64,000 nucleotides of DNA, taken from Yersinia intermedia. GTDB lineage: Bacteria; Pseudomonadota; Gammaproteobacteria; Enterobacterales; Enterobacteriaceae. The stretch's first letter is position 1. Every line of letters starts with the position of its first letter. Below are positions 1 to 10,132 of this stretch, in pieces. The notes under the pieces were generated by a model, which was not told where the DNA came from, searched no databases, and saw only the letters and a program-made list of their open reading frames with translations. The position numbers and the translations under genes were made by a program. The stretch spans positions 4,154,001 through 4,218,000 of the forward strand of contig NZ_LR134116.1 of NCBI RefSeq assembly GCF_900635455.1, in the 5' to 3' direction.

Positions 1-53
1 CTTTGGGTAATGAGCAACAACAATATACTAACGTATTTTATCATTGCTTCTTA

Positions 54-80
54 GAAAAAAGGGGCCAATTTGGCCCCTTT
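54..80 (-). terminator. rho-independent terminator of rpsO
   Basis: On the minus strand the stem GGGGCC / GGCCCC with a short AT loop is followed by a run of T (the A-run at 55-60 of the plus strand). It lies 20-45 bases after the rpsO stop codon, where the rpsO-pnp intercistronic terminator sits in E. coli. pnp itself would lie to the left, outside the window. Confidence 0.85.
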
Positions 81-98
81 CTCCCGAAACTCGCAGAC

Positions 99-368
99 TT
101 AGCGACGCAGACCCAGACGCTCGATCAGGGAAGCATAACGTGCTACATCTTCACGCTTCAGGTAGTCCAGCAGCTTACGACGCGTGGATACCATACGCAG
201 CAGACCACGACGGCTATGGTGATCTTTTTTGTGCTCGGAGAAGTGACCTTGCAAATGGTTAATTTGAGCAGTCAACAGAGCAACCTGAACTTCGCTTGAA
301 CCGGTGTCATTGGCACCGCGACCGAAGTCAGCAACAATTTTAGCTTTCGCTTCAACACTTAGAGACAT
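99..368 (-). CDS. rpsO: 30S ribosomal protein S15
   Basis: S15 is a primary-binding protein of the small subunit that contacts the 16S rRNA central domain and the intersubunit bridge. The reading frame is 89 codons from the start [11 protein letters not shown], the usual family length, and contains the conserved stretch [18 protein letters not shown] and the C-terminal LIERLGLRR. An upstream in-frame extension of 36 codons exists but lacks family similarity; the chosen ATG follows a GGAG ribosome-binding site. In E. coli S15 represses its own translation through a pseudoknot at the start codon, and the bases around the start (GGAGTTGTATCATG) look conserved. It is followed by a terminator and preceded by a shortened ERIC remnant next to truB. 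Confidence 0.97.
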   Translation of the reverse strand: MSLSVEAKAKIVADFGRGANDTGSSEVQVALLTAQINHLQGHFSEHKKDHHSRRGLLRMVSTRRKLLDYLKREDVARYASLIERLGLRR

Positions 369-486
369 GATACAACTCCAAATATATATAGATAAATTAA
401 AACAGGCGCCGATCTCTAATTCAGCAACCCAATATGTAAGCCGCACTATTCTACTCTTTGAACCGCAGGATCGCAAGGTAGCCGCA

Positions 487-540
487 TATACCCGTCATAC
501 TTCAAGCAGCGTTCCTGCAACTCGAATTATATAGGGTATG
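487..540 (-). repeat. internally deleted ERIC element between truB and rpsO
   Basis: A 54-base palindrome-like stretch bounded by TATACCC and GGGTATG, with arms GTCATACTTCAAGC and CTGCAACTCGAATTAT that match the two ends of the full ERIC copies elsewhere in this window. The central part (with the GCTTAC...GTAAGTGA core) is missing. It ends two bases before the truB stop codon. Confidence 0.75.
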
Positions 541-542
541 GC

Positions 543-1496
543 CTACAGTGCATTTTCCTGCGCCTCTACTACCAGGCGTTTGGGTGCAACACGACCATCC
601 TCTGCAATAGTGCCGATACCAATGAAATTATGCTCTTCGCCTTCAGTGATACGGACCATACCTTCGCTTGGTGCGCCTGCAACATGTACCGGTTGCCCTT
701 GCTTTACATAGGCTGCGACAGCAGGTAATAGATTGACTTCAGGGAAGTTTAATACTGCACTGTCCATCGGTAGCAACAGTAAATCCAGCTCTGGATTTGG
801 CGAACGTTCTTCTGCCTGTGCCGCTTCAACCATGGCAGTCAACTGCTCTAAAGTCACCATGCGATCACTTGGGTAAGTAGCCACTTGCAAACGACGCAGA
901 TAACTAACATGTGCACCGCAACCTAATAATTCACCCAAATCATCGATGATAGTGCGAATGTAGGTACCTTTTGAGCAATGGATTTCCAGCTCAAGGTCAT
1001 TGCCTTCCCAGCGGATAAACAGCAATTCATACACGGTAATGCTACGGGCTTCGCGCTCTACTTCAATCCCCTGCCGGGCATATTCATACAACGGCTTACC
1101 TTGATGTTTCAGTGCCGAATACATGGACGGTATCTGCTGGCTATCGCCGCGAAAACGGTCCAAAGCGGCATCCATCTGTGCCTGAGTGACGTTAACTTCA
1201 CGCTCACTGATTAACGCGCCTTCGGCATCCGAAGTATCGGTGCGCTGCCCCAAACGGGCAACCACACGATAGCGCTTATCAGAATCCAGCAAGAATTGAG
1301 AAAATTTGGTCGCTTCCCCAAGACAGATAGGCAGCATGCCGGTCGCCAGTGGATCGAGTGCACCGGTATGACCTGCACGATTAGCACTAAAGAGACGTTT
1401 TACTTTCTGCAAAACGTCATTAGAGGAGAGGCCCAGCGGCTTATCCAATAACAGAACGCCGTTAATGTCACGGCCGCGACGACGTGGACGCCCCAT
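543..1496 (-). CDS. truB: tRNA pseudouridine(55) synthase TruB
   Basis: TruB isomerises uridine 55 in the T loop of elongator tRNAs to pseudouridine. The 317-residue protein starts [20 protein letters not shown] and has the TruB catalytic motif [12 protein letters not shown] with the nucleophilic Asp at residue 48; [13 protein letters not shown] is the conserved second TruB motif. The C-terminal PUA-like part ends [10 protein letters not shown]. Length is close to the E. coli protein (314). The start overlaps the rbfA stop by one base (TAATG), as expected for translational coupling in the nusA-infB-rbfA-truB operon. Confidence 0.97.
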   Translation of the reverse strand: MGRPRRRGRDINGVLLLDKPLGLSSNDVLQKVKRLFSANRAGHTGALDPLATGMLPICLGEATKFSQFLLDSDKRYRVVARLGQRTDTSDAEGALISEREVNVTQAQMDAALDRFRGDSQQIPSMYSALKHQGKPLYEYARQGIEVEREARSITVYELLFIRWEGNDLELEIHCSKGTYIRTIIDDLGELLGCGAHVSYLRRLQVATYPSDRMVTLEQLTAMVEAAQAEERSPNPELDLLLLPMDSAVLNFPEVNLLPAVAAYVKQGQPVHVAGAPSEGMVRITEGEEHNFIGIGTIAEDGRVAPKRLVVEAQENAL

Positions 1497-1906
1497 TACT
1501 TCTCCTCGTCGTTACCTGGATTAACCTGACGTTCTACATCATTTTTGATGACGTTAGTCACCAGGTTAGACATCCGCATACCTTCAATCAATGAGTTATC
1601 ATAAGCGAAGGTCAGTTCCGGTACGATACGCAAGCGCATCGCTTTACCCAGCAGAGTGCGGATATAACCAGAGGCATCTTGCAGTGCTTTAATGCCATTT
1701 TTAACTGTATCCGGGTCTGCGTTATCGGTTAACACATTCAGGAAGGTCACAAAGACTTTAGCGTAAGCCAAATCACGGGACAGCTCGATACCGGATACGG
1801 TAGCCATGCCAACACGTGGGTCTTTGATTTCGCGCTGTAAGATGAGTGCGATCTCTTTCTGCATTTCCTGCGAAACACGTTGAGAACGGCTGAATTCTTT
1901 TGCCAT
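1496..1906 (-). CDS. rbfA: 30S ribosome-binding factor A
   Basis: RbfA is a KH-type RNA-binding factor needed for late 30S maturation and 16S 5' end processing, and for growth at low temperature. The 136-codon frame begins [18 protein letters not shown]; ten extra upstream codons are in frame but the ATG at 1906 sits after GGAG and matches the family start. The internal [19 protein letters not shown] stretch is typical. It lies 65 bases after infB, with a strong hairpin in that gap, and overlaps truB by one base. Operon logic ties it to translation factors IF-2, NusA and TruB. Confidence 0.97.
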   Translation of the reverse strand: MAKEFSRSQRVSQEMQKEIALILQREIKDPRVGMATVSGIELSRDLAYAKVFVTFLNVLTDNADPDTVKNGIKALQDASGYIRTLLGKAMRLRIVPELTFAYDNSLIEGMRMSNLVTNVIKNDVERQVNPGNDEEK

Positions 1907-1924
1907 TTGGATTCTCCAGACAAA

Positions 1925-1946
1925 TTGGGGGGCCAAGGCCCCCCAA
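1925..1946 (-). repeat. perfect GC-rich hairpin between infB and rbfA
   Basis: TTGGGGGGCC and GGCCCCCCAA form a perfect 10-bp inverted repeat separated by two bases, in the 65-base gap between the infB stop and the rbfA start. No T-run follows on the minus strand, so it does not look like a standard terminator; an mRNA-processing or stability hairpin is a reasonable guess. Confidence 0.7.
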
Positions 1947-1971
1947 ATGGATATAAGCAGATCTGAGGCGA

Positions 1972-4650
1972 TTAATCGATAGTACGTTTGATTTCGATAA
2001 TTTCGAAGACTTCGATCACATCACCAGTACGGACGTCATTGTAGTTCTTAACGCCGATACCACATTCCATACCATTACGAACTTCGTTAACGTCATCTTT
2101 GAAGCGGCGCAGAGATTCCAGCTCGCCTTCATAGATAACCACGTTGTCACGCAGAACACGGATTGGATTGTTACGCTTAATCACACCCTCAGTAACCATA
2201 CAACCTGCAATGGCGCCAAATTTCGGTGATTTAAACACATCACGAACTTCAGCCAGACCAATGATTTGTTGTTTGTACTCAGGTGCCAACATACCACTCA
2301 TCGCCTGTTTGACTTCGTCGATCAGGCTATAAATTACTGAGTAGTAACGCAGATCCAGACCTTCAGTTTCAACCACACGACGGGCTGAAGCATCAGCACG
2401 AACGTTAAAGCCAAGGATGATTGCGCCAGAAGCTGCTGCCAATGTTGCGTCAGTTTCGGTGATACCACCAACGCCTGAGCCAACAATGCGGACTTTCACT
2501 TCATCAGTAGACAGATTTTCCAGTGAATCACAGATAGCTTCACAAGAACCCTGTACGTCAGACTTGATTACGATGTTCAGTTCAGAAACTTCACCTTCGG
2601 TCATGTTAGCAAACATGTTTTCCAGCTTAGACTTCTGCTGACGAGCCAGTTTGACTTCGCGGAATTTGCCCTGACGGTACAGTGCAACTTCACGCGCTTT
2701 CTTCTCGTCACGAACAACAGTCACTTCATCACCGGCAGCAGGAACACTGGACAGACCCAGGATTTCAACCGGAATAGACGGACCAGCAGACGTGATATCA
2801 CGGCCCAATTCGTCACGCATCGCACGTACACGGCCATACTCAAAGCCACACAGTACGATATCACCTTTGTTCAAGGTACCTTTCTGAACCAGCACGGTAG
2901 CAACAGGGCCACGGCCTTTATCCAAGAAGGATTCGATAACAACACCGTTTGCCATGCCAGTACGAACTGCTTTCAGTTCCAGAACTTCAGCTTGCAGCAG
3001 GATTGCGTTCAACAATTCATCAATACCGATACCGGCTTTTGCAGATACGTTGATGAACTGAGAGTCACCGCCCCACTCTTCTGGCTGGACACCGTACTGA
3101 GACAGCTCGGTTTTAACGCGGTCTGGATCAGCTTCTGGCTTATCGATTTTGTTTACTGCAACCACAACCGGCACGTTCGCCGCTTTGGCATGCTGAATAG
3201 CTTCGATAGTCTGTGGCATCACGCCATCGTCGGCTGCAACAACCAACACCACGATATCAGTCGCCTGAGCACCACGGGCACGCATTGAAGTAAACGCGGC
3301 GTGTCCTGGGGTATCCAGGAAGGTGATCATCCCGTTTTCAGTTTCAACGTGATAGGCACCGATGTGCTGTGTAATACCGCCGGCCTCACCTGACGCCACT
3401 TTCGTGGAGCGGATGTAATCCAGCAGAGAGGTTTTACCGTGGTCAACGTGGCCCATGATGGTCACAACCGGAGCGCGGTGCTCGGCTGCGGCTTCAGCGC
3501 CAGTATCACGGTCGCTCATCAGTGCTTCTTCCAGTTCGTTTTCACGACGCAAGATCACTTTATGGCCCATCTCTTCAGCAACCATCTGTGCTGTTTCTTG
3601 ATCGATAACCTGGTTAATGGTTGCCATTGCGCCCAGTTTCATCATTGCTTTGATGACCTGAGAGCCTTTAACCGCCATTTTGTTTGCCAGTTCAGCAACC
3701 GTTACAGTCTCACCAATCACAACATCGCGGTTAACCGCAACAACAGGCTTGTTGAAGCTCTGTTGCAATGTGCTTGGTTTACGTTTGCCTTTACGACCAA
3801 CAGCACGTGCTTCTTCACGATCAGCTTTAGACTCGGAGAGTTTATTGCCTTTCTTCTGCTTAGTTGCTTTACCACCACGAGTGCGGCTACGGCGATCACC
3901 TTCAACTTTGGCGTCGTTTTCATCTTCCGCGGCGCGCGCATGTTGTGAGGTGGTTACATGGTAGTCAGCAGACTCAGTCTGCTCAGCCACAGGTTCTGGC
4001 CATTTACCTTCGTTTTCGGCTGCCATTTTACGGGCTTCCTCAGCAACGCGTTTAGCATCTTCCTCGACCTTACGGCGTGTTTCTTCTTCTACTGAGCGTT
4101 TCAGCTCGGCAGCTTCAGCTTCACGGCGTGCTTTATCGGTCTGAGCTGGCTTGATTTTTTCGTCGGTTTGTTGATTCGTCACTTTTTCTTTTTCCGCTGC
4201 TTGGCGTTTAGCTTTTTCAGCGGCCTCACGTTTGGCTTGTTCTTCGGCCGCACGTTTAGCTTTTTCTTCAGCGATTTTCTGCGCTGCTGCTTCCGCTTCA
4301 CGTTGTGCCTGCTCTTCCGCTTCACGCTGTGCCTGCTCTTCCGCTTTCGCTTGTTCAGCTTCCGGCGTATTTACATAAGTGCGTTTCTTGCGGACCTCGA
4401 TTTGCACCGATTTACTTTTTCCGCCGGTGCTCGGAATATTCAAGGTGCTACGCGTTTTGCGTTGCAACGTGAGTTTATTAGGCGCACTACCGTGTTCGCG
4501 GTTTAAGTGCGCCAGCAATGTTTCTTTTTCTTGCTGGGTAACTGAGTCTACTTCAGACTTCTTGATCCCTGCATCAGCAAATTGCTGTACCAGGCGATCA
4601 ACTGGGGTCTGAATCTCAGCTGCCAGCGATTTTACGGTTACATCTGTCAT
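1972..4650 (-). CDS. infB: translation initiation factor IF-2
   Basis: IF-2 is the GTPase that brings initiator tRNA to the 30S subunit and drives 50S joining. The 892-residue protein has an N-terminal IF2_N domain ([20 protein letters not shown]), a long charged coiled-coil rich in [14 protein letters not shown] repeats (about 100-220), a second IF2_N-like domain near 310-365, and the G domain with [11 protein letters not shown] (G1), DTPGH (G3) and NKIDKP (G4), then domains II-IV ending IEIKRTID. Length matches the enterobacterial form. In E. coli internal starts give shorter isoforms; I cannot tell whether that occurs here. It starts 24 bases after nusA. Confidence 0.98.
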   Translation of the reverse strand: MTDVTVKSLAAEIQTPVDRLVQQFADAGIKKSEVDSVTQQEKETLLAHLNREHGSAPNKLTLQRKTRSTLNIPSTGGKSKSVQIEVRKKRTYVNTPEAEQAKAEEQAQREAEEQAQREAEAAAQKIAEEKAKRAAEEQAKREAAEKAKRQAAEKEKVTNQQTDEKIKPAQTDKARREAEAAELKRSVEEETRRKVEEDAKRVAEEARKMAAENEGKWPEPVAEQTESADYHVTTSQHARAAEDENDAKVEGDRRSRTRGGKATKQKKGNKLSESKADREEARAVGRKGKRKPSTLQQSFNKPVVAVNRDVVIGETVTVAELANKMAVKGSQVIKAMMKLGAMATINQVIDQETAQMVAEEMGHKVILRRENELEEALMSDRDTGAEAAAEHRAPVVTIMGHVDHGKTSLLDYIRSTKVASGEAGGITQHIGAYHVETENGMITFLDTPGHAAFTSMRARGAQATDIVVLVVAADDGVMPQTIEAIQHAKAANVPVVVAVNKIDKPEADPDRVKTELSQYGVQPEEWGGDSQFINVSAKAGIGIDELLNAILLQAEVLELKAVRTGMANGVVIESFLDKGRGPVATVLVQKGTLNKGDIVLCGFEYGRVRAMRDELGRDITSAGPSIPVEILGLSSVPAAGDEVTVVRDEKKAREVALYRQGKFREVKLARQQKSKLENMFANMTEGEVSELNIVIKSDVQGSCEAICDSLENLSTDEVKVRIVGSGVGGITETDATLAAASGAIILGFNVRADASARRVVETEGLDLRYYSVIYSLIDEVKQAMSGMLAPEYKQQIIGLAEVRDVFKSPKFGAIAGCMVTEGVIKRNNPIRVLRDNVVIYEGELESLRRFKDDVNEVRNGMECGIGVKNYNDVRTGDVIEVFEIIEIKRTID

Positions 4651-4674
4651 GCTGTTCCTTCCTGCTACAGTTTA

Positions 4675-6162
4675 TTACGCGTTATCGCCAAACCAACAGA
4701 TATTACGTGCAGCCATAATCAGCTCACCGGCTTGCTCATCGCTAAGCCCTTCAATATCTGCCAGATCGTCGATACCCTGCTCGGCAAGATCTTCCAGCGT
4801 ACACACACCGCGCGCAGCCAATTTGAATGCCATGCTACGTTCCAGACCGGCCAGGTTCAGCAGATCATCGGCGGGTTTTTGGTCGCCAAGACTTTCTTCT
4901 TGTGCCAGGGCCAGCGTGGTCAATGCAGCTTTGGCGCGATCACGCAGCGCTTCAACCGTATCTTCGTCAAGACCGTCGATTTCCAGAAGTTCTTTCATTG
5001 GCACGTAAGCCAATTCTTCCAGAGAAGAGAAACCTTCCTCTACCAATATGGTGGCGAAGTCCTCATCGATATCAAGATATTTGGTGAAGGTATCAATAGC
5101 GGCATGAGCTTCGGCCTGATGCTTCGCCTGAAGATCGTCCGCCGTCATTACGTTCAGTTCCCAGCCACTCAGTTGTGCTGCTAAACGTACGTTCTGACCG
5201 TTACGGCCAATTGCCTGTGCCAAATTGCTGGCTTCAACGGCAACATCCATCGTGTGTCTGTCTTCATCAACCACAATAGACGCAACATCAGCTGGCGCCA
5301 TAGCGTTAATAACAAACTGGGCTGGATTATCATCCCACAATACAATATCAATGCGCTCGCCGCCAAGCTCGCTGGAAACAGCCTGAACACGTGCACCACG
5401 CATACCGACACAAGCACCGACTGGATCGATACGTTTGTCGTTGGTTTTGACCGCAATTTTAGCACGCGAACCCGGATCACGAGCAGCTGCTTTAATTTCG
5501 ATCAATTCTTCGCCAATTTCTGGCACTTCAATACGGAACAGCTCGATCAGCATTTCAGGACGTGAACGGCTAACAAACAACTGAGCACCGCGAGCTTCTG
5601 GACGCACGTCATACAGAACACCACGGATACGGTCGCCTGGACGGAAGTTTTCACGCGGTAGCATGTCCTCACGACCAATAACGGCTTCAGCATTGTTACC
5701 CAGATCCAGTGCAATACTGTCACGGTTAACTTTTTTCACTACACCGGTAACAATCTCGCCCAGATATTGACGGAACTGATCCACCACCATAGCACGTTCG
5801 GCTTCACGGACTTTCTGTACAATAACCTGTTTAGCCGTTTGGGTTGTGATACGGTCAAAAGTAACAGATTCAATCTGATCTTCGACATAATCACCCAACT
5901 GGAGAGTTGGATCTTCATATTGAGCCGCATCCAACGTGATTTCACGCGTTGGCATGGTAACTTCGTTAACAGCGACCCAACGGCGGAAAGTGTCGAAATC
6001 ACCGGTTTTGCGGTCGATACTGACGCGAACTTCAATTTCTTGTTCGTATTTTTTCTTGGTCGCTGTCGCTAGAGCGGTTTCCAACGCCTCAAAAATCTTC
6101 TCGCGCGGAAGGGATTTCTCATTGGAAACTGCTTCTACAACAGCCAGAATCTCTTTGTTCAT
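4675..6162 (-). CDS. nusA: transcription termination/antitermination factor NusA
   Basis: NusA binds RNA polymerase, promotes pausing and intrinsic termination, and takes part in antitermination of rRNA operons. The 495-codon frame starts [16 protein letters not shown]; six upstream codons in frame are not part of the family. Visible domains in order are the N-terminal RNAP-binding domain, S1 ([20 protein letters not shown], about 135-155), two KH domains ([12 protein letters not shown] and [12 protein letters not shown]), and two C-terminal acidic repeats characteristic of gamma-proteobacteria. It sits 21 bases after rimP and 24 before infB. In E. coli the operon is autoregulated through terminators upstream of rimP, and such hairpins are present here. 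Confidence 0.98.
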   Translation of the reverse strand: MNKEILAVVEAVSNEKSLPREKIFEALETALATATKKKYEQEIEVRVSIDRKTGDFDTFRRWVAVNEVTMPTREITLDAAQYEDPTLQLGDYVEDQIESVTFDRITTQTAKQVIVQKVREAERAMVVDQFRQYLGEIVTGVVKKVNRDSIALDLGNNAEAVIGREDMLPRENFRPGDRIRGVLYDVRPEARGAQLFVSRSRPEMLIELFRIEVPEIGEELIEIKAAARDPGSRAKIAVKTNDKRIDPVGACVGMRGARVQAVSSELGGERIDIVLWDDNPAQFVINAMAPADVASIVVDEDRHTMDVAVEASNLAQAIGRNGQNVRLAAQLSGWELNVMTADDLQAKHQAEAHAAIDTFTKYLDIDEDFATILVEEGFSSLEELAYVPMKELLEIDGLDEDTVEALRDRAKAALTTLALAQEESLGDQKPADDLLNLAGLERSMAFKLAARGVCTLEDLAEQGIDDLADIEGLSDEQAGELIMAARNICWFGDNA

Positions 6163-6183
6163 CCTAGTTGCCTCATCCAAACT

Positions 6184-6636
6184 TTAAAAGTGGGGTACCA
6201 GGTTCGCTTTCTGGATGTTGCTCAGCGCGAACACTTCATCTTTTCCATCCACAGTAACCGTGATCATTTCACCATCAACGGCTTTAATAATGCCCTGCCA
6301 TTTACGGCGGTTCTGCATTGCCATACGCAAAACCAAAGTGACTTCTTCACCGAGGTAACGAGTATAGTGTTCAGCGGTGAACATAGGGCGATCAAGGCCC
6401 GGAGAGGAAACTTCTAAGTTGTAAGCGACCGTAATTGGATCTTCTACGTCCAATACAGCGCTGACCTGGTGGCTGACATCAGCACAAGCATCAACAGTGA
6501 TTCCGTCGTCACTATCAATATAGATTCGTAGCGTCGATTGGCGCCCCCGGATGAACTCAATGCCGACTAATTCATAGCCTAAGGCCTCAACCGGTGCTGA
6601 AATTATCTCTGTTAACTTTTGTTCTAATGTGGACAA
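6184..6636 (-). CDS. rimP: ribosome maturation factor RimP
   Basis: RimP assists 30S subunit assembly. The protein contains the family stretches [32 protein letters not shown] and the C-terminal [15 protein letters not shown]. The start is not certain: no ATG fits, and TTG codons lie at 6634-6636 (giving [10 protein letters not shown]..., 150 residues, as in close relatives) and 6646-6648, with a GTG at 6640-6642. I chose the TTG at 6636 because it gives the usual length and follows a G-rich stretch. It is the first protein gene of the metY-rimP-nusA-infB operon. Confidence 0.93.
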   Translation of the reverse strand: MSTLEQKLTEIISAPVEALGYELVGIEFIRGRQSTLRIYIDSDDGITVDACADVSHQVSAVLDVEDPITVAYNLEVSSPGLDRPMFTAEHYTRYLGEEVTLVLRMAMQNRRKWQGIIKAVDGEMITVTVDGKDEVFALSNIQKANLVPHF

Positions 6637-6653
6637 GCCCACCCCCAAGACAT

Positions 6654-6674
6654 AAAAAAAGGGCCTAATAGCCC
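6654..6674 (-). terminator. attenuator-like terminator just upstream of rimP
   Basis: On the minus strand GGGC-TATTAG-GCCC is followed by seven T. It sits between metY and the rimP start, so only readthrough transcripts reach rimP-nusA-infB. In E. coli NusA controls its own operon through terminators at this place. Confidence 0.7.
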
Positions 6675-6696
6675 AGTGATTCTGCTGTCAAATAAC

Positions 6697-6717
6697 AAAA
6701 AACCCCGAAATTCGGGG
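6697..6717 (-). terminator. terminator after metY tRNA
   Basis: On the minus strand CCCCGAA-TTTCGGGG forms a compact stem followed by six T. It lies about 135 bases after the metY tRNA and before the second hairpin upstream of rimP, giving tandem terminators in the operon leader. Confidence 0.8.
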
Positions 6718-6851
6718 CTTTATGCAACTGGACCCTGTTTGCCGCAAAGCGGCTTCGGTGCAACTTTCTGACAAGTATTTTTTTCAAATTGAAATCGAAA
6801 GTATCTGAGGTCTACCGAATACAACATTTGAAAAAAAACACTTCAGGAAAG

Positions 6852-6928
<77 letters not shown>

Positions 6929-6988
6929 TCCGAAAACGTGGCAAATATTACGTTGATAACGACAAAAAAGCAAGTTATCTGACTGATT

Positions 6989-7075
6989 TGGTACCGAGGA
7001 CGGGACTTGAACCCGTAAGCCCAATCGGGCACTACCACCTCAAGGTAGCGTGTCTACCAATTCCACCACCCCGGC
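6989..7075 (-). tRNA. leuU: tRNA-Leu (GAG)
   Basis: An 87-base class II tRNA on the minus strand: acceptor GCCGGGG, D arm with GGTAGACAC, anticodon GAG in CTACCTTGAGGTGGTAG, a long variable arm (TGCCCGATTGGGCT), TTCAAGT loop and an encoded CCA. The acceptor stem pairs G5 with U68 and G1 with U72, so it has two wobble pairs. It lies between secG and metY as leuU does in E. coli. Confidence 0.97.
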
Positions 7076-7166
7076 ACTGATTCAACTGGTTGTTTTTACT
7101 ATTTAAGTCGTCACAACCATTTTAAAACTTTTTTTTCTATCTTTACTGCTTACTGCTGGCAAAACA

Positions 7167-7502
7167 TTACTGCGGGATATCGCTACTTGGCTTAGCGGGT
7201 GCTACTGGAGCTGTAGTCTGCTCAGTTTTTGCAGGCGTACCCAAGTTTTCCCACTCGCTGCCTGTATGGCCCTGGTTGGTGCTCATATTGCCCAGAATCA
7301 AGCTAATGACGAAAAACAGCGTCGCCAATAAAGCCGTCATGCGAGTCATAAAGTTACCGGAACCATTCGAACCGAACAGAGTTGCAGATGCACCTGCTCC
7401 GAATGAGGCTCCCATATCCGCGCCTTTACCTTGCTGCAACATGATCAGAGCGACTAGCCCAATCGAAATCAGCAAGAAAAATACCAGAAGAGCTTCGTAC
7501 AT
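7167..7502 (-). CDS. secG: preprotein translocase subunit SecG
   Basis: SecG is the small non-essential subunit of the SecYEG inner-membrane channel. The 111-residue protein begins MYEALLVFFLLISIGLVALI (first membrane span), has the conserved loop LQQGKGADMGASFGAGAS and a second span around 53-72 (MTALLATLFFVISLILG), then a Pro/Ala/Thr-rich periplasmic or cytoplasmic tail ending SSDIPQ. It precedes leuU and follows glmM with a gap of 224 bases that holds an imperfect inverted repeat but no clear terminator. Confidence 0.97.
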   Translation of the reverse strand: MYEALLVFFLLISIGLVALIMLQQGKGADMGASFGAGASATLFGSNGSGNFMTRMTALLATLFFVISLILGNMSTNQGHTGSEWENLGTPAKTEQTTAPVAPAKPSSDIPQ

Positions 7503-7726
7503 AGTTGTACCTGTATCCTTGCGGGTTCACCGCATGCCAAATGCTTTTCACCCATCAGCGGGGACTTATTCACCCACTTAAGCGGGTGTGAATACTAACC
7601 AAAGCGCATAGTACACGCAAGGGCAATTTCACTACACGAGTTCATTTGCAGAAAAAATCGTCAAGTTCTTCAACTTCAGCGTAATTTATGGGGAAAGAGT
7701 TACGCCCTCCCCCCATAAAAATGCCA

Positions 7727-9067
7727 TTAACCTGCTGCTTTCACCGCATCAGCAATTCGGTTTGCCATTTCAGCAATCAATGATTCTTCAGCGTCGCCTT
7801 CAACCATCACGCGGATTAAGGGTTCGGTACCTGATTTACGCAACAGAACGCGACCACGATCGCCTAGCTCTTTTTCAACTTGGCGAGTCACTTCTTCAAC
7901 TTCCTCTGATTTCAACGGGTTGTGTTCACCAGAGAAACGCACGTTCACCAGGATTTGTGGCAAGAGCTTCATGCCACTGCATAAATCATGCAGGCTCATG
8001 TGGTTACGCACCATAGCAGTAAGCACTTGCAAACCAGCAACAATGCCGTCACCGGTGGTAGTTTTATCCAACAAAATCACATGACCGGAGTTTTCAGCTC
8101 CAATACGCCAGCCTTTTTCTTGCATGGCTTCCAGCACATAGCGGTCACCCACTTTGGCACGAACAAACGGAATACCCAGATCTTTCAGCGCCAGTTGCAG
8201 GCCCATATTACTCATCAGCGTGCCAACTGCCCCACCCTTAAGTTGACCTTGACGCAAGCCTTCACGCGCGATGATATACAGAATCTGGTCACCATCAACC
8301 TTGTTGCCCAGATGATCAACCATCATCAACCGATCGCCGTCGCCGTCAAATGCCAGACCAACATGTGCCCCTTCAGCAAGCACACGCGCTTGCAGCAAGC
8401 GAACATCCGTGGCGCCACATTCTTCGTTGATATTCATACCATCAGGCTCACAGCCGATGGTGATAACATTTGCGCCGAGTTCACGCAGTACACTTGGGGC
8501 GATGTGATAGGTTGCACCATTGGCGCAATCGACCACGATTTTTAATTCCTTCAGGCTGAGTTCGCTTGGGAATGTGCCTTTACAGAACTCAATGTAGCGC
8601 CCGGCCGCATCCACGATACGGTTGGCTTTACCCAGTTCGGCCGATTCAACGCAGGTTAATGGTTTTTCCATTTCTGCTTCAATGGCCTCCTCTACATCAT
8701 CGGGCAGCTTGGTGCCATCGATCGAGAAGAATTTAATGCCATTATCTTCGAAAGGGTTATGGGAAGCTGAAATAACAATACCCGCTTCAGCGCGGAAAGT
8801 TCGGGTCAGATAAGCAACGGCCGGGGTCGGCATCGGGCCAGTAAATGATGCAGACAGCCCTGCAGCAGCCAAGCCAGCTTCCAGCGCCGACTCCAGCATG
8901 TAGCCGGAAATACGCGTATCTTTACCAATGATAATTTTACGAGAACCATGTCGAGCCAGAACCTTACCGGCAGCCCAGCCGAGCTTTAATACAAAATCAG
9001 GCGTAATCGGGCTCTCACCCACTTTGCCGCGAATGCCATCTGTACCAAAGTATTTACGGTTACTCAT
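7727..9067 (-). CDS. glmM: phosphoglucosamine mutase
   Basis: GlmM converts glucosamine-6-phosphate to glucosamine-1-phosphate, feeding UDP-GlcNAc synthesis for peptidoglycan and LPS. The 446-residue protein has the phosphohexomutase signature [15 protein letters not shown] with the phosphorylated Ser at 102, the metal-binding DGDGDR (Asp 241, 243, 245), the sugar-binding GAENSGH and the phosphate-binding [12 protein letters not shown]. It starts [14 protein letters not shown] and lies 9 bases after folP, so folP-glmM form an operon as in E. coli. Confidence 0.98.
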   Translation of the reverse strand: MSNRKYFGTDGIRGKVGESPITPDFVLKLGWAAGKVLARHGSRKIIIGKDTRISGYMLESALEAGLAAAGLSASFTGPMPTPAVAYLTRTFRAEAGIVISASHNPFEDNGIKFFSIDGTKLPDDVEEAIEAEMEKPLTCVESAELGKANRIVDAAGRYIEFCKGTFPSELSLKELKIVVDCANGATYHIAPSVLRELGANVITIGCEPDGMNINEECGATDVRLLQARVLAEGAHVGLAFDGDGDRLMMVDHLGNKVDGDQILYIIAREGLRQGQLKGGAVGTLMSNMGLQLALKDLGIPFVRAKVGDRYVLEAMQEKGWRIGAENSGHVILLDKTTTGDGIVAGLQVLTAMVRNHMSLHDLCSGMKLLPQILVNVRFSGEHNPLKSEEVEEVTRQVEKELGDRGRVLLRKSGTEPLIRVMVEGDAEESLIAEMANRIADAVKAAG

Positions 9068-9076
9068 AATTTTTGT

Positions 9077-9910
9077 TTATCCCTTCGCTGAAAGTGTTGC
9101 CTCGACGATACGCATCGCCTCGACAGTTTCTTTGACATCATGCACTCGGACAATCTGTGCGCCTTGCATAGCGGCAATGACAGCACAAGCGACACTCCCG
9201 ATGACCCGCTGTTGTGGCGGAACATGTAATAGCTGACCCACCATCGATTTTCGCGACATTCCCACTAACAATGGCAACTCAAAATGATGTAGTTCGGCCA
9301 ATCGCGCCAATAACTGGTAATTATGCGCCAGATTTTTACCGAAACCGAAGCCTGGGTCGAGTAACAATTTACTTTTTGCGATGCCGGCCGCAACACAGCG
9401 AGCAATATGGTGTTCAAAAAACTGGTTTACATCAGCCAGTAAATCGTCGTAATGCGGTGACTGTTGCATACTTTGCGGTTGCCCCTGCATATGCATCAGG
9501 CACACCGGCAACCCAGTTTTTGCCGCAGCGTCAAGCGCACCAGGCTCTTGTAATGAGCGAATATCATTAATCAGATGGGCGCCTGCTTGAGCAGATTCGG
9601 TGATAACCGCCGCTTTAGAGGTATCCACCGATAACCAGACATCAAAGCGCTTGGCTAGCGCTTCTACAACGGGCACGACCCGATCAAGCTCTTCCTGCTC
9701 ACTCACTTGCGCAGCACCGGGGCGAGTGGACTCGCCGCCAATATCAATCAGCGTAGCACCTGCTGATAGCATTGATTGGGCATGCTGTAATGCTTTATCA
9801 AGATTATTGTGATTCCCACCATCCGAAAATGAATCCGGGGTGACATTCAGAATACCCATAACTTGCGGGAGAGAAAGATCCAGAACCCGATCTCTGGCAG
9901 TTAACTGCAT
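9077..9910 (-). CDS. folP: dihydropteroate synthase
   Basis: FolP condenses p-aminobenzoate with dihydropterin pyrophosphate in folate synthesis and is the sulfonamide target. The 277-residue frame starts at the ATG at 9910 (MQLTARDRVLDL), preceded by TTAAGG; an in-frame TTG eight codons upstream has no ribosome-binding site. Family motifs are VMGILNVTPDSFSDGG, IDIGGESTRPGA, NDIRSL, LLLDPGFGFGKN and LVGMSRKSM, ending in the helix TVEAMRIVEATLSAKG. It follows ftsH and precedes glmM with a 9-base gap. Confidence 0.97.
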   Translation of the reverse strand: MQLTARDRVLDLSLPQVMGILNVTPDSFSDGGNHNNLDKALQHAQSMLSAGATLIDIGGESTRPGAAQVSEQEELDRVVPVVEALAKRFDVWLSVDTSKAAVITESAQAGAHLINDIRSLQEPGALDAAAKTGLPVCLMHMQGQPQSMQQSPHYDDLLADVNQFFEHHIARCVAAGIAKSKLLLDPGFGFGKNLAHNYQLLARLAELHHFELPLLVGMSRKSMVGQLLHVPPQQRVIGSVACAVIAAMQGAQIVRVHDVKETVEAMRIVEATLSAKG

Positions 9911-9947
9911 GTAATCACGCCTTAAAAGTGGCAATTCACTTTAATTT

Positions 9948-10059
9948 TATACCCAAAGTCATTGCGTTGCAGCAAGGCAAACCGAACAAGGCCCGATGAA
10001 CACACCAAAGTTCAGTTATTCAAGTGGGAACCGCTGCAACGCCAAGTAAGCAGGATATG
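9948..10059. repeat. degenerate ERIC-like element between ftsH and folP
   Basis: About 112 bases bounded by TATACCC and GGATATG, with inner inverted arms GCGTTGCAGC and GCTGCAACGC. The arms match the ERIC ends found elsewhere in the window but the core is diverged. Confidence 0.5.
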
Positions 10060-10069
10060 ACAGAAAAAG

Positions 10070-10093
10070 AAAAACCCCGAGCAAGCCCGAGGT
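10070..10093 (-). terminator. terminator of ftsH
   Basis: On the minus strand CCTCGGGC-TTG-CTCGGGG is followed by TTTTTCTTTTTC. It lies 40-60 bases after the ftsH stop codon. Confidence 0.8.
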
Positions 10094-10132
10094 TTATATT
10101 AATCACAACGCTTTTAGATGCCAACAATTGAC

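Noticed and set aside
3439..3948. 169-codon plus-strand frame opposite infB, and others opposite infB and nusA
   Set aside because: They are antisense shadows of the strong infB and nusA frames, with unusual His/Cys/Phe-rich composition.
7566..7592. Terminator between glmM and secG
   Set aside because: The inverted repeat CACCCACTTAAGCGGGTG is imperfect and has no T-run on the minus strand.
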